From contig BDSL01000022.1 in NCBI GenBank assembly GCA_003116995.1, positions 868,001-932,000 on the forward strand: DNA of 64,000 nt, given 5' to 3'. This document shows positions 23,081-36,500 of this stretch, piece after piece (the stretch's first letter is position 1; each line of letters starts with the position of its first letter). The DNA is from Yamagishiella unicocca (lineage: Eukaryota > Chlorophyta > Chlorophyceae > Chlamydomonadales > Volvocaceae). The translations under genes were made by a program, and so were the position numbers. The notes beneath the pieces were generated by a model that saw only the letters and a program-made list of their open reading frames with translations, did not search any database and was not told where the DNA came from.

Positions 23081-26000
23081 ATGCTCCTACGTTTATCTTT
23101 ATTCCTACTTCTTCGGCTTGCTCTAGCGCTGTCTTCAGACGGTGAGGAGGTCATTGTGCCCGTACGCCACGGCCCGGAACCGATTTAAGCTTGGCGCGGA
23201 CTTGCAACTTACAGCGGACGAGGAGCGACTGATCGGATGGAAGGGCGAGACGTACGGCCAGGCCGTGACGGACGATTGGTCGCTGGTGGGTTCCCTGCCA
23301 TGCCGTGCGATAGCCGAGCGCGCCTGCATATCACGCTTAAGTGGGCAGATGTCGTGGATCATCATATTGCTCCTGCAACAGTGGTGGGGTCGCTGGGTCC
23401 TTTCGTGCACATGGATACATAGTGGACAGCGCGAGAGGGGACCAGGGGATGTTGGCAGGGCCGGGACGCACCGCGTTTGGTTTGCTTGGGCCGTGAAACA
23501 GACAGACATCACAGGCGGGTGTTGAAACGACCGGGGCGACTGCTTCACAGAACTGTACCGCGGCGCAACAGTCGGTTGGTGCCAGCAGCTGGTTGGCGCC
23601 AGGACACGCAAGGGAGCCGGGCTGCGAGGATGTTAGTTGCTCGGTCGGCTCCTCGCGCAACTGCGTTCCGTATCAGCAGGGAACACACGGGGTGCCGTAC
23701 ACCCCCTGGCCGGGGCGCCGTACACCCCACGAACAGCCTTCCTACGCGGTACGCGCACTCCTCGCTAAGGCGTACGGCTGCACCCCGTCGTACGACATCT
23801 ATCCCCAATCTCGTGGCGTCAGCTCTCCCCCCATAACCCCGGGAGGGCAGGGCTGCAGCCAGTAGGCGGAGCGGGCGCTGCGGCGTGCGTGCGGCGCCTC
23901 TGCAGCCAGTTGGCAGGGGGGCTTGTAGGGACAGCCGCCGGGGCGGGGTAGTGAGGGGCAGGGCAGGGCAGGGGGCGGTCCAAACAAAGAGGAGGGTGGG
24001 CAATCCGGTCTTGGTCCCGGGTTGCAGCTCGCAGCACCAGTGGGTCAGCCCCGCTGTCAGAGTGGGGGTGGATGCCGTACACCGGGGTGCAGCCGTAACA
24101 CGGGTCGTTCCCATGCGTAGCTCGGAAGCTGCGGGGGCCCGACCCGGCGCTGTGACCAAACCCTAAACCCCAAACCTTCCATCCCCCGCCACACGCTCCC
24201 CGCCTTGCGCTCCTCAAGTTGCTGGCTGCCCCCCCCCCTTCCCTCGCGCGTCCCGGTGTCCGAAGGCTATGCACCCACTACATTTCCCCATTCGCGTTAC
24301 CGGTTCTTTTACTGTAAATTGTAACTCCCCCCCTCGCTGCTGCCCGCTTCGCGCAGGCGGCGGATAACCCGTCGGGGACTCCTTGGTGAGTGGCTGGGCG
24401 GGGGGTGGTGGTGGTGGGGTGGTGGTGGTGGTGGTGGGGTGGTGGTGGGGTGGTGATGGGGGGGGAGCACGGAAACGCGTGCGTGCGGATGGGTGGGTGG
24501 GTGTGCAGGGAGACCCGTGGGTCGGTACAGCACTGAAAAGGTGGGTGGGTGGAGGGTGAGCAAGTTGGCAGACGGTGGTGGGAGCTGGGACGACGACCCG
24601 GGCGGGACAGGGCCAGCGCGTGACGTCCAGCCGGGGACTTCCAAGGCAGCCAACCCTCACCAACTGCTCGCCGAGTAACCGGTTCTCTTCTGTGACCGCC
24701 CCCCCCCGGGCCCCCCCCTCGGCCCCCCCGGCCCCTACCCTCCCGGCGGATTCTCTTTAAACCCCCCCGGCCCCCCAAACACGTGCAGCACTCCAGCACT
24801 CCAGCATGCATCTCGAAACGTCTTCTCTAAACGGTTTTCCTCGCATCCACGGGTCTTCCTCGAAACCCCCCAAACACATGCAGGGTGGAGACGGTGTCCT
24901 GGACACCGCGTGTTTTCATCTACCACCACTTCCTGACGGACGCCGAGTGCCGCCACATCAAGAACACGGCAGCACCGATGGTAGGTGGCTGCTTAATAAA
25001 CCCTAAAACCCCAAACCCTAAACCCTAAGTTAAAGCCGCCACGTCAAGAAGACGGCATCACCGATGGTAGGCGGCTGCTGGCTGGCGGGGTGTGTGTGTG
25101 TTTTAAGTATGCTGAGCTGAGCCGCGAAGGAGACTGAGCGCGATGAGACCAAGGAATCCGGAGGCAGGGCGAGGCGCCAATAGTTACCGAAGGAAGCCCA
25201 GAGTGGGTCCACGAGAAGCCATAATTTCAATTATGTAGACGGCGTCCGCGCAGCGCTCCGATAGCCAGAAGGACGGTGGCGGGTGGCTGAGCTCCGGTAG
25301 CGGCCCCAACAACTGACGCCGCGCTGCTGCGGCGTAGGCGTGGCGCGAAGCTCCTACAACTACCGAGCCTATGTACCTATTTACCTATCCTAGTGCGCAA
25401 GGCAGGGGTATAGGTAACAACTTCGCGTGCAATGCCAGTAACAGACAGAGTGCCCGGCACAGGAATCCCAGCCCATGCCAAATGCGAGGAAACTGACACG
25501 GGAAAGGAGAGGAACGTGTGTCATGCTGCGCTGAGCCGCGAAGGAGACGGATGTGTGTGTGTGTGTACGTGCGTATGTGTAGGTGCGGTGGCGACGGTTT
25601 TTCCAACTGGCAGATACGGGCAGCCCAACCTCCGTTGGCCTCCTCTTCCCTGCTCTTCTCTCCCCCGACTATAGTGTCCTTTTTGTGTCAACGGTTTTTA
25701 CCCAACCCCCCATTGGGCCAAACCCCCGGACATCGACCAAGGATTTCCTCTGTACCTCCCTACATCGGTTCCACTGGAGGCTTCATCTCGTATCCCCTCC
25801 CCTCTTATCCCCTCCCCTCTTATCCCCTCCCCTCTTATCCCCTCCCCTCTTATCCCCTCCCCTCTTATCCCCTCCCCTCTTATCCCCTCCCCGCCCCTCC
25901 GCCTTATGCGCGCAGATGAAGCGCAGCTCGGTGGTTGGCCACAACGGCTCGTCCGTACTGGACACCATTCGTACCAGCTACGGCACCTTTGTCAGGTGCG

Positions 26001-29000
26001 CACGGCATCACAGATCTGCGGGGGGAAGGTGTCGGGGTCGACGCTGTCAGGTTTGCTGCGGCCGCTCCCGAAGGAACGTTTCAAGTGCGCCAGCGCGCCT
26101 CAGTTGTGCCATGAGCTCTCTGTGTGGGCGGGGCCGGGCGGGACGGGGACGGGGGGGTATGTTGGTGTATGGTGGTTGGACCCTAAAACCCTAAAACCCT
26201 CCCCCCCAATTCCTTGTCGTACAGGCGCCGTCACGACCCCGTCATCGAGCGGGTGCTGCACCGAGTGGCAGCCTGGACCAAGGCGCCGCCGGAGAACCAG
26301 GAGGACCTGCAGGTGATTAACCGTTGGTTTGTTAGTTGAGGCGGTTAGTTCGTTGGTTCGGATGTACGGCATACTGTAATGGGCTGGGGGACCAACACTC
26401 CCCCCCGGGGTCTCCCCTCATCGTATAACCCCCTTGCGACACACGTCCCCCAGGTCCTCCGGTACGGCATCGGTCAGAAGTACGGCGCCCACATGGACTC
26501 GCTGATTGACGACAGCCCGCGTATGGCCACGGTTAGTGGGTTGGATTGGGGTTTTAGGGTTTTGTTAGATCAAGTTTTGTTCAATCCGGTTTTGTTGGAT
26601 TGGGTTGGACTGGGTTGGATTGGGTTGGCTGACGCTGTATCGGGTCTTCAGTGGGGCCAGGGTCGGTTGGCAGTTGAGTCCGGGGCTAACGGCGAGGGTC
26701 GGCTATCCGTCACCGGGGCACACCATGACCAGCCGGGCCACTCGCAACCACACCACCAACCAACCGCCAACCTCCCCAGCCAGCTAACCCGCCAACCGAA
26801 CCAACCGCCCCATCAACCGACCCGCGCCGCAGGTCCTGCTTTACCTCCACGACACCGACCAGGGCGGGGAGACCGCGTTCCCCGAGAGCTCCTCCTGGCT
26901 GGACCCGCAGCTGGCAACCAGCATGGGCCCCTTCTCCGACTGCGCACGGGGCCACGTGGCCTTCCGGTGAGCACGTGAGCTCCGGTTATTAGGATGCCGT
27001 ACGGTACGGAGTCGTACCCCGCTATACACTAGACGTAGACATGCTCCCACGTCGGCGCCCTCCGGGGCCGTCGGGCTGTCGAGGTCCCACATGTGTATCG
27101 GACGTCCAGGCCTTCCCACCCAACCCACACCGCCTGCCTGCGACCGTTGGCTGCCTGCGACCGTTGGCTGTCTGCGACCGTTGGCTGCCTGCGAACGCAC
27201 TCCACCAGTACCAGTACTGAAGCGATTACTCCTACCGCTGCCAGTCAGGTCTGGCCGGGTCATAGCGGCTGCGGCTGCTGGGCGGGTTGCAAGGCACCAG
27301 ACACACGCACCCCGGTTCAACCCCCGCCTCATCCTGCCGCCCCTCCGCCTGCACCCCGGCCCCATCCTCCCGCCCCTCCCTTGGTCGGTCTTCTTTTTAG
27401 TGGCGAGCGACCTATGGCACTTTCCTCCCATACCCCTCCTCCTCATACCCCTTCTCCTGCGCCAACCCGCCGCTTCCGGCCCCCCACCCGCGCCTCTGCC
27501 GCTTCCGCCCCCCCACCCGCACCCCTGGCGCTTCCGCCCCCCCCACCCGCGCCTCTGCCGCTTCCGCCCCCCCACCCGCGCCTCTGCCGCTTCCGCCCCC
27601 CCCACCCGCGCCTCTGCCGCTTCAGACCCAGGAAGGGCGACGCGCTGCTGTTCTGGTCGATCAAGCCAGACGGAACACACGACCCGCTGTCATTACACAC
27701 GGGTGCGTGTGTGGGGGGTTGTGGGTGGGTGGTTAAGAGGTGGGTGGTTAAGAGGTGGGTGGTTAAGAGTTTGGCACCGATGAAACCCGTTTGAGAGGAA
27801 ATGTGGAGGAAACAAGGAGGGGGGTTGCAGAAAAGAAGCGGTTAGTCGACGTGGGAAGTGTGTGTGCGTGTTTGGGGGGGGGTTCGCTAGCGGGATGGGG
27901 GCGGGGCCCTGGGCAGGGCAGGCGCAAGAGAATGGGTGGGTGGGTGGAGGGGGTGTGCCATGCGGTCGAGCTGCTGGTGAGGTTGGCTGTCGAGTGGGCT
28001 GGGAGGCAGCTGTGTGGCTGGGAGGCAGCTGGCTGGGAGGCAGCTGGCTGGGAGGCAGCTGGCTGGGAGGCAGCTGGCTGGCTGGGCGCCTGGATGCTGG
28101 CTGGATTTACGGGCGGGGAAAAGGGAGTACGGCACCTGCGCCGCTGGGCGCCCACAACCCGTACGAACCCACCACCGCCGTACCAACCCACCACCTGCTG
28201 CCGGTAGCTGCCAGCACACCAACCACCCGGCGCGATCGCCCTCTGTCGTACCCGCAGGCTGCCCTGTCGTACAAGGCGTCAAGTGGACCGCCACATCGTG
28301 GGTGCATTCCATGCCGTACCATTACGAGCGATATGTGGAGGTGGGAGGGGGGGGTGCAGGGGGGGTGCAGGGGGGGACGGAGGGGGGGACGGAGGGGGGA
28401 CGGAGGGGGGGACGGAGGGGGGGACGGAGGGGGGGACGGAGGGGGGGAAGGGGGGGGTGGAGGGGGGGACGGAGGGGGGGAAGGGGGGGGTGGAGGGGGG
28501 ACGAAGGGGGGGGAAGGGGAGGGTGGAGGGGGGGACGGAGGGGGGGAAGAGTTGCCAAAAAGAACCGTTTACACGACGTTGGGAAGTATAGTCGGCCATC
28601 CCCGCCCGCCGCCTCCCTAGCTTGCAAACCCCACTGAAGTCCCCCGCCCTCCCGACGGGCCTCCGTCATCTCGCCGCAGGAGGCCACCAACACGGGAGAC
28701 AGGGACGGCGAGCCGGGCGCGTGCAAGGATCTACACGACATGTGCGAGCACTGGGCCGACATGGGGGAGGTGAGGACGACCGGTCGGGGGGGTGGCTGGC
28801 GCGGAACCGCAGTCGGGGGAGGAGGGGGGGGGGATGAAAACCCCCCCAAAAAAACCTCTTTCGCCAACCCCCCTCCCCTCCCCTCCCACCACCCCCCTTG
28901 CTCCAGTGCGACAAGAATCCCGTCTACATGCAGACCCACTGCGCCCGCGCCTGCAAGAGCTGCGAGCCCTGCGCGGCAGATGACGTGGCATGCATCAACC

Positions 29001-29056
29001 GTAACCGCGAGCAGTTGGGCTTCATGGTGTACGACCAGAGCGAGCTGGACGCGTAG
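23081..29056 (+). CDS. Prolyl 4-hydroxylase alpha-subunit type, secretory, with C-terminal ShKT domain
   Basis: Eleven exons in phase: 23081-23141, 23215-23251, 24884-24980, 25916-25995, 26225-26312, 26454-26531, 26833-26966, 27626-27702, 28258-28340, 28680-28769, 28907-29056 (stop TAG); 324 residues. A signal peptide or anchor ([19 protein letters not shown]) is followed by the 2-oxoglutarate/Fe(II) dioxygenase fold. The iron ligands are complete: His134 and Asp136 in YGAHMDSL, His216 in LSLHTG; Lys226 in [10 protein letters not shown] is the 2-oxoglutarate anchor, exactly ten residues on, as in the family. The tail holds six cysteines spaced as a ShKT module (CKDLHDMC...CDKNPVYM...CARACKSC). 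Such enzymes hydroxylate proline in Hyp-rich cell-wall and extracellular-matrix proteins in the ER/Golgi, the main wall material of volvocine algae. Intron 2 is unusually long (1.6 kb). Confidence 0.94.
24256..24322 (+). repeat. Dispersed intronic module, family 1, sense in P4H intron 2
   Basis: Same order of blocks as at 5209-5275, with GTTACCGGTTCTTTTACTGT at its end. A fragment recurs at 24677-24705. Confidence 0.85.
24802..24872 (-). repeat. Dispersed intronic module, family 3, antisense in P4H intron 2
   Basis: Minus-strand copy of TCGAGGAAGACCCGTGGATG, CGAGGAAAACCGTTTAGA, and GAGATGCATGCTGGAG. It ends 12 bp before exon 3 begins. Confidence 0.85.
25035..25081 (+). repeat. Partial duplicate of P4H exon 3 end with its donor site
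   Basis: 47 bp matching 24949-24995 with a few changes, 86 bp downstream in intron 3. It repeats the last 32 coding bases, the donor (ATG|GTAGGC) and the start of the intron. A decoy or alternative 5' splice site is possible. Confidence 0.75.
25787..25892. repeat. Tandem repeat, 15-bp unit (TATCCCCTCCCCTCT), P4H intron 3
   Basis: Seven copies ending about 20 bp before the acceptor of the exon at 25916; it probably serves as the polypyrimidine tract. Confidence 0.9.
28005..28085. repeat. Tandem repeat, 15-bp unit (GGGAGGCAGCTGGCT), P4H intron 8
   Basis: Five copies. The same intron begins with a GTGGGTGGTTAAGA repeat at 27724-27775. Confidence 0.85.
28341..28550. repeat. G-rich tandem repeat (GGGGGGACGGA), P4H intron 9
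   Basis: About 200 bp of nearly pure purine on the + strand, starting at the donor itself. Runs of six or more G could form G-quadruplexes in DNA or pre-mRNA. Confidence 0.85.
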
Positions 29057-30534
29057 GCGGCGGCGGAAGGCCGCTCGCAGCCGGCAGTGGCGTGAGCGTG
29101 TAGAGCGGGGAAAGAGGCGGGATGAGAGCGTGACTTGCATAAATCGGGATTATTGTTATGGGCATTAGCATCGCCAATGTCATCGAAGTCATGGTCGTGG
29201 TCGTCGTCGTCGCAAGATCAGAAGCGACGGCGGCCGCAAATTTTTTGTGTGTCTTTGGGTTCGCTATATAGAACATTGCATGTGGCAGGCAGCGGAGCCG
29301 GCGGTGGACTCGGGGGGGGGGTCCCGGCGGTTGCATGCGGGACTGGTGTGCTCGGGGGGTTCGAGGGAAACCCGTGGATGTCCGAAAAAACCGTTCGGGG
29401 GGGGGGGCGGCGAAATTTTTGTTATAAACGGACTGGTTATTACCTCCGTTTCAGATCGGACATAAGCCGGTATACGTTTGGTAGCCGAGCATATGTGTCG
29501 TGCGTCGTTGCCGAGAGCGCGCGTCGATGCAAGGTACGCATCGGCGGGCCTTACTCGTTACTCCACCCCCGGCTGGTTGGTTGGTTGGTTGGTTACTTGC
29601 TTTGGTTGGCTGGTAGTTAAGCAGGTGGTGCGCGTGTGTTGGTTCGTCCGTCTCGTCATCATTCCTCCAGGGAGGGAAATGGATGGACAGGCCGGAGGCG
29701 TTTGTGGACCGGGGGGGCCTGCTGGCGCTGCTGGCGATGGAGTAGCCGGCGGATGCTGGGGGCGGGTCCCAGCGGCCCCTTAACGGCAAGCAAATCACAT
29801 CACGTGTACGGAGGAAGACGCTGCTGACCGCCGTTGAGCCTTTAGAACGCCACAGTGCGAAAGGAGCTGCAGCAGCTACCCAGCTACAAGTGCGAAAGCA
29901 CAACCTCGAGGGCCCGATGATCCTTTACAGATGTTTGAGTTCACAGTAAGGTCTCGGCAAGAAATGCCAGGCGGGTACTGGAAAAGGTCACAAACACGTG
30001 TATTCCCGCCCATTCTGCTACAGGCACGGCCGTTGTCAGGTCCTGTTTGCAGATTCCCGCTGACCTCAGAACTTCTCCCAATGATCCGGTACGTATGTTG
30101 GGGGGCAACACTTCGTCGACAGCACTCGGCCCCATTCGCTGCCCCCTGCACCACCCCCTCCACCACTTCCTGCTCCTGCCGCCCCCAAGTACACATACCC
30201 GCAAGGACTCCCCCCCAGCGACACCCCCCCTCCACGGCACCACCACCGCCTTCGTCGCCGCCAGATAGAGCCACGACACCCCCGACCGAGCATCTGTTGC
30301 CCGCTCAGCTTCAAAGCGCCGAGGGCTGCCCTCCCACCCCGCACCGCCCCCGGCCCTCCTGCTTCCTCCCGCGCGCTCCACAGCCCGGGTAATCACAAGA
30401 AGCTGCTGCCCTTGCAGGCCTCACTGCCCCTGCCGGCCCTGCACCATCTCCGCCCCGCCGCGGGTTTCGGGGCGGGGCCACCGAAACCCGCCCTCACCCC
30501 TCACCCCCCATCTCGCACCCAAACACACACACCC
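29057..30534. other. Convergent 3' regions of P4H (+) and the SET gene (-)
   Basis: No coding sequence supported. A family-3 module lies at 29351-29390, one of the few copies outside an intron. On the minus strand a TGTAA signal at 29929-29925 fits the SET gene (about 610-nt 3' UTR). I found no TGTAA for P4H here. Confidence 0.5.
29925..29929 (-). terminator. TGTAA poly(A) signal, probably of the SET-domain gene
   Basis: Minus-strand TGTAA (CTGTAAAGG) 606 nt after the stop codon at 30535. Confidence 0.4.
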
Positions 30535-33500
30535 TCACTGGCCCAGCTCCTCACGCAGCCGCCGCGCCTCCAGCAGCCCCCGGTACACGCCGCGGCTGAT
30601 GGGTCCGTACCTGCCGTACAGCGCACGTACAGCGCCAGGGCAGCAAGCGTCAGGTTGCAGTGCGTTAAGAGCTCCCAGGACTGCGACAGGTGCCGGGCGG
30701 CAGTGGTGGCTCTGGCTCTCCCCTTGTCAGTTGAACCCAAATCCATGCCTTAAACCCCCGAACTCCAACCTTCCCCTCGACCCTCTCCCCTGAACTCCAA
30801 CCTTCCCCTCACCCGACCGCCGGCTCTTTCCCTCACGCACCTGATCCCGAACGCCTTGTAGCAGCCCTTGTCGGCGATCATCACCCGCTCATCGTCGCGC
30901 CGCCGGAACCCCCCGCCGCCGCTGCCGCCCCGCCGTACCAAAGCTCCTCCCGTCAGCGCCTCCTCCTCGGCCACGATCATCTGCACGTGCAAGAACGCCG
31001 CCGCCGCCGCAGCAGCAGCAGCAGCAACACGATGACCCAGCGGACGTTGCGGTCGACAGCGGTGAGGGTTAGGGGTATTGTTATGTTCCCTGGGCGCTGG
31101 CCAGTTTTTCTTTGGATATTTACCTTTGGATTAACTGTTATTAGATGTATTAAAGTTTATTTATTGTTTTTTTACATTTAATTTTGTTGTTAAATGTGTC
31201 CTTAGGGTTTACATCGCAGACAGGGAGGAAGTGGCTTGAGGGCATGCAAGGCCACGTCATGTCCATTACGTCATGCAAAAGGGACGGCCGCGCAAGGGTG
31301 TGGAGCCATCGGAGGTTGAGGTGGCCCCTCTCGACATCCCATCCCATCCCAGATGGGAGGAAGATCATTTCATTCCTGCACCCCACCCCAACGCCCCCTC
31401 GGTGCCGATCTACTGTTTTCCTCTCACATCCCCGGGTCTGAGTGCCGATCTACTGTTTTCCTCTCATAACCCCGGCCCCCGGGGTCCCACAGTGCTGTGG
31501 GGATCCACCCATCACGCACCACGCACCGCCCAGCTCCCTGCTCCCACCCCCCTGCTCTTGTCGCCCCCCCTTCCTGCCCCCTTGCCGTCGCCAAACTCGG
31601 TTTCCGTCCTGCCGGAGCGCCGTAGGCGAGACTCGTCCGCAGGTTTTCCGTAGTCATCAAACAAACTTCCCTAGGCATGCAAGCCCTTAACGCGTGTTCC
31701 TACTCCTACTCCTACTCCTACTAATACTACTGATACTACTAATACTACTCGCCGGTCTTCCGCACCCCCTTGTCGTCCACACGAAAACCCTCCTCCCACC
31801 CCCCGCACCTCGGCTGTCTCCCTAGCCAGCGCCGCCCACCACAAGTGGTCCGCTGACCCGGGAGCCACCTCCCCCACCAGCGCCGCCACCACCTCCGCCA
31901 GCCGCGGCTCCAGCTCCCCCCGCGACCCCATGGCGGCCCACAGCAGCGTGTAGAGCGGCGTGACGGCGGACTGCGAGCGAGTGGAGGGTTGCGACTTGCA
32001 TGAAAAAACCCGTGTACGAAAGAAACCCATATGCGAGTGGAAGGTGCCCTGGGAGCCAGGGGGGTTGGGTTGGGTTACAACTGCCAAGTCCAATGCGCCT
32101 CCAATGCGCCTCCGTCTACTCGTCGACTATCACTTCTTGGACCACCACCTTCATCGCCCTTGGTTCGTCGGCCGTGGATTGATTCGCGGATATCCTTTAC
32201 CCCCCCTCCCCCTCCCCCCCAACTACATTTCCCCAGTCGAGTTACCGGTTCTTTACTTGTACCCTCCCCCCCCCCCACACACACAGACACAGACACGCAT
32301 ATCAGGGCACCTCCACCGCTATGTACTAAGACCAGTGCGTGCTCGCAAAGCCGATTCGTGTACACCTGACCTCCGCTCACCCATACCCACCCTGCGCACT
32401 TCCTGCCCCCACCCACCTGAGCCGTCGGACATCCACGGGTTTCCCTCGAACCCACCTGAGCCGTCATTTGCTGCGCCGGCGTGAGCTTCAGCTTCACCAT
32501 GGCAGCGTCCATCAGCTCCAAGTACAGACCTGCCCGGTCAACAACGCTGCGCGGGCGGGTTTGGAGGATTCAGACCCGGGATCCAGGTTTTTACGTTTGG
32601 ATCCGGGATCCAGGGCCGCAAGGGCGTGGAGGGAGGCGCTTGGCACCGCAGGCAGCCCCAAGCAGGAGACCCGTCCCCAGCTGCCGTACGTGCGTACCCA
32701 ACCGCCAACCAACTCCCGTCCCCAGCTGCCGTACGCACCCACCTGCCAACCAGCTCCCGCCACCTGCTGCCGTACGTACCCAACCGCCAACCAACTCCCG
32801 CCACCTGCTGCCGTACGTACCCACCTGCCGACCAGCTCCCGCCACCTGCTGCCTTCCTCCTCGCCCTCGTCCTCCTCCTCATTTTCGCCGCCCTCGCTGC
32901 CGCTGACTTGCCCCCGCCCGCCCTGCGCCGGCTTCTGCTTCTGCTGGCTGGATACTTGCGGCCGCTCGTCTTTCCCCTCGTCCTCCTCCTCCCCCTCCCC
33001 CTCTTCCTCCCCCCCCAGGTCGCCATCCTCGTCCAGGGCGGCTAGCGCTAGTGCGCTCTGCGGCGGCGTCCGGGCCGTTGAAGGGGGGGGCTCAGAGAGG
33101 CTAGGGAGGGAGGGAGGGAGGCTAGGGGGAAACGGGTGGTGGTGGGGAGCACGGCAGGCCAGGAAAGCAGCATGACTCATCCATCGACTAGCTAGCATCG
33201 TGACTATCATCCCGATGCCGTACCTCGAGGTCACCCTTGAGCGCGGCCGCCCCCGCAGTCACGTCCGCCATGAGGGCCCGCAGCTTGGGGTCCTGGGGGC
33301 CAACGGTTTGGTGGTTGGGACGAGCAGGTTGGTAGTTGAGGTGGTTGTGACCTTGCGCGCGCGACAATGGTGCTTGAACAGGCCGCCAGGGGCCGCGGGT
33401 ACGGCCCCCGGTACGGCACCGGGTACGGCAGAGGTCCGTCCTTGCGTGTATGGGAACCATCGTGGGCTGTGGGGTGGCGCTGCGGGTGAGAGGTGCCGTA

Positions 33501-36500
33501 CAGGCGATCGTGCCGAGAGAAGACGTACGGTCGTGGCCTGCGGGCTGGAGAGCCGCCCACCGTCCCCTCCTAGGCCCCCACCCACCCACCCACCCACCCA
33601 CCCACCCACCCACCCACCCACCCACCCACCCACCCACCCACCCACCCACCCACCGGGTCTATTATTGTAACCCACCCACCCACCTTTCCCCCAGCCCCCC
33701 GCCCTTTCCCGCCGTCCCTACACTCACCCACCGACAACAACCCACTGCCCAGACCACCACTCCAATACCCCCCCCCCGCCGTCATTGCGGCGCTGGCCTA
33801 ACGGTAATAACCAACACAACACACGCCCCAAGCAACTACCTGCGCGATAACCGCCCGCGGGCAACCACCCACCAGCGATTCCTCCGCCCGACACCGGCTG
33901 CAGCGGCAGAAGAAACCCCGCAGCTCCTCCAGCACCGCCCGCCGCTCCGCCAGCGGAGACAGCAGCGTCGCCGCCGGCTCCGAAACCGCCGCCGCCGCCG
34001 CGTCATCGTCATCGTCATCCCGGTCGTCGTCGTACACGTCACCAGCGCCGTCCGCCCCGTCGCCCTCCTCCGCCACCTCCACCTCCCGCGCCGTGGCTCG
34101 GCTGCTGCTGGCGGTGGTTTCGGCGCCGCCGCCTACTGGCAGGTACGACACGGTGAGTTCGGAGCCGCCGCCAACCTTCCGGGCGGCACGCACGAAGAGC
34201 GTGTCGCTGCGTGACGAGTCGTGTGTTTTGGGGGTTTGGGGGTTTGGGGTGGTGGGGAGGGCGGGAGGGCGGGGGGTTGGAGGGTAGCTAAGTGCCAGTC
34301 GAGGTGGTGCTACCTGCCAGCTATGAGCCCCACCAGCACCCGAGCTGCGAACCCCACCAGCACCCGCGCAAACAACCGGCAGCACACATAGCCCCTGGAT
34401 GCGTGTACGGCACTGCAGGTACGGCGCTCCTCAAACCCCCTTCTCTCCTTCCCGATTTCTCGCGCCCCCCCCCCCCCCCCATTTATACATCAGTCGCTCC
34501 TCTGCCTCCCTCGTCCCCCATACCACCGCTCACATCCCTCCCTGGACCCTCCGCCGGGGCCAGTGCCTCACCCCACAACATAGGCCACGGTATTGGGGAT
34601 GCAGCTGTGGTTGAGCAGAGCCGCCTCGGGCCACAGACCCATGGGTCCAAGCCGCTGCTCAGCCCGGGCGGCGGCCGACGAGGGCGACGCGCCTGCCGCC
34701 CCCTCCGCCCCCTCGGCCGCCTCCCGCCGAGCCCAGAAGGCGTGCTCATCCTCCGCGGCGCCGTCTGGCTCCAGGCAGTTGGCCTGTACGAGCGTACGGC
34801 AGACATTAGGCTAGGTCGTACAGCGTGCCGCACTGGGTCCACACTCAGAGTTTGGACAAAGGATCGACGGCTAGCAGCATCTGGCCCTGATTGGAGGCTC
34901 GGTCAGGGTTGGTTAGGGCTGGTTAGGGTTAGTTAGTTATCAGGCCCGCGAGTTGATCAGGAGGGCTTGGTCAGGGTGCCGCGAGCGTGCCTCCCCCGCT
35001 CCGCAATCCCCCCTTCCCCCAAAACCCACTGAATCCCCCCCCTCGCCCCCCCGCCCTCGGCTCCAAACCCTGGACTCCCCCCCCGGTGGATTCGCGGATT
35101 ATCTTTTCAGCCCCCCCCCCCCGGGAGCAAAACGTCTGTTCTAAACGGGTTTTTCTGGCACCCACGGGTCTTCCTCAAAACCCCCCGGGAGCACCTGGAC
35201 CATATCCGCCAACGTGTCCGGATCTCGCAGCCGCTCCGGCAGGGGCAGCTCCTGCGTCACCAGCGCACCCGGCAGCATGCGGGGGAGGGAGGGGAGGGGA
35301 GGGGGTTACAATAAAGGAACCGGTAACTCGACTGGGGAAATGTAGTGGGTGCATAGCCTTCGGACACCGGGACGCGCGCGCATGCTACTGGAATAGGGTG
35401 GCAGCATGCGGGGAGGGAAGGGGAGGGGGTTACAGAAAAGGAGAGGGAAGAGGAGGAGGAGGGGGGGGGGTGTGGGAAGCGGAGGGGGGAAGAGGGAAGA
35501 GGAGGGACGGGAGTTGGTCTGGTAGCTGCCAATGAGGACAACCAGCGCGGTGGCGGGCGGACGACCCGTGCTGGACGAGCGCCCTCGATTCCCAGCTCCT
35601 CACATCCACTCCAATCTTCAAAATGCAGGAGGCAGCAACCCCCCAGGACCCCCCGACTCAGGACCCCGACTCAGGACCCCCCGATCTCACTCGGCTCTGC
35701 TCCTCGCCTCCTCCCTGCGTGCCCGCCTCCAGCTCCGGCGGCGGCGGGAGGCGGCTCCCTGCCTCCGCCTCCTGCACCCCCTCCTCCTCCCCCCCCGGGA
35801 GGCCCCCCATGCTAGCCAGCCATGCCGCCTCACGAGGGGAGTACCTGACTCGCAGGGCCGGGGAGCAGCGGGAGGGGGGGAGGGCTGGAAATGACAAACG
35901 TTGCGAGTAGTGAGACACGCGAGCGTCTGCACCACGGATTTACAGCTGGTGTTGTTTGCTTGGAGCCTGCCGCTCATACTGGTATCCAGCGGCACCCTCG
36001 AACCGCTAACCCCCTCCTAACCCCCCCTAAACCCCTGATCCACCTCAACCCCTCTAAACCCCTGCCCTCGACTCTCCCATTGTCGTTTACCTCTCCCCAC
36101 CACCACAAACCCACACACCCATACACCCACCCACCCACCTGCGCCCCAGCAGCTGCCGCTGCAGCTCCAGGAATTTGGCGTCCGAGGGCTCCAGGGGCGG
36201 GTCCGCCGTGTCAGCCCTCCTGTCGTACTGCTCGTCCCACGCCAGCGCCAGCGGCCGTACCGCCAGCATCAGCTCCCCGGGCAGCACGCTGCGGGTCGTC
36301 ACCAGGCCCCAGCCGCGGCCGCCTGAAGGGGGCGGGGAGCGGGACATGGGCTGGCGGTGTGTTTGTTACGGTAACGGAGCTGCGTGTTGCGTATGTTGCC
36401 CCAAGCTGCAGGCGTCGGGGAGGGAAAAGAGGAGCGCGACGGGTAGCGGGAAATGAGGGGGGGCTACAGCGCTGTTATCGGCCCCTCTCGCCCATGGATT

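Noticed and set aside
30618..30740. Minus-strand stretch LLTHCNLTLAALALYVRC as SET-gene coding sequence
   Set aside because: In phase the exon ending at 30841 joins the acceptor before 30610 directly; this stretch is intronic.
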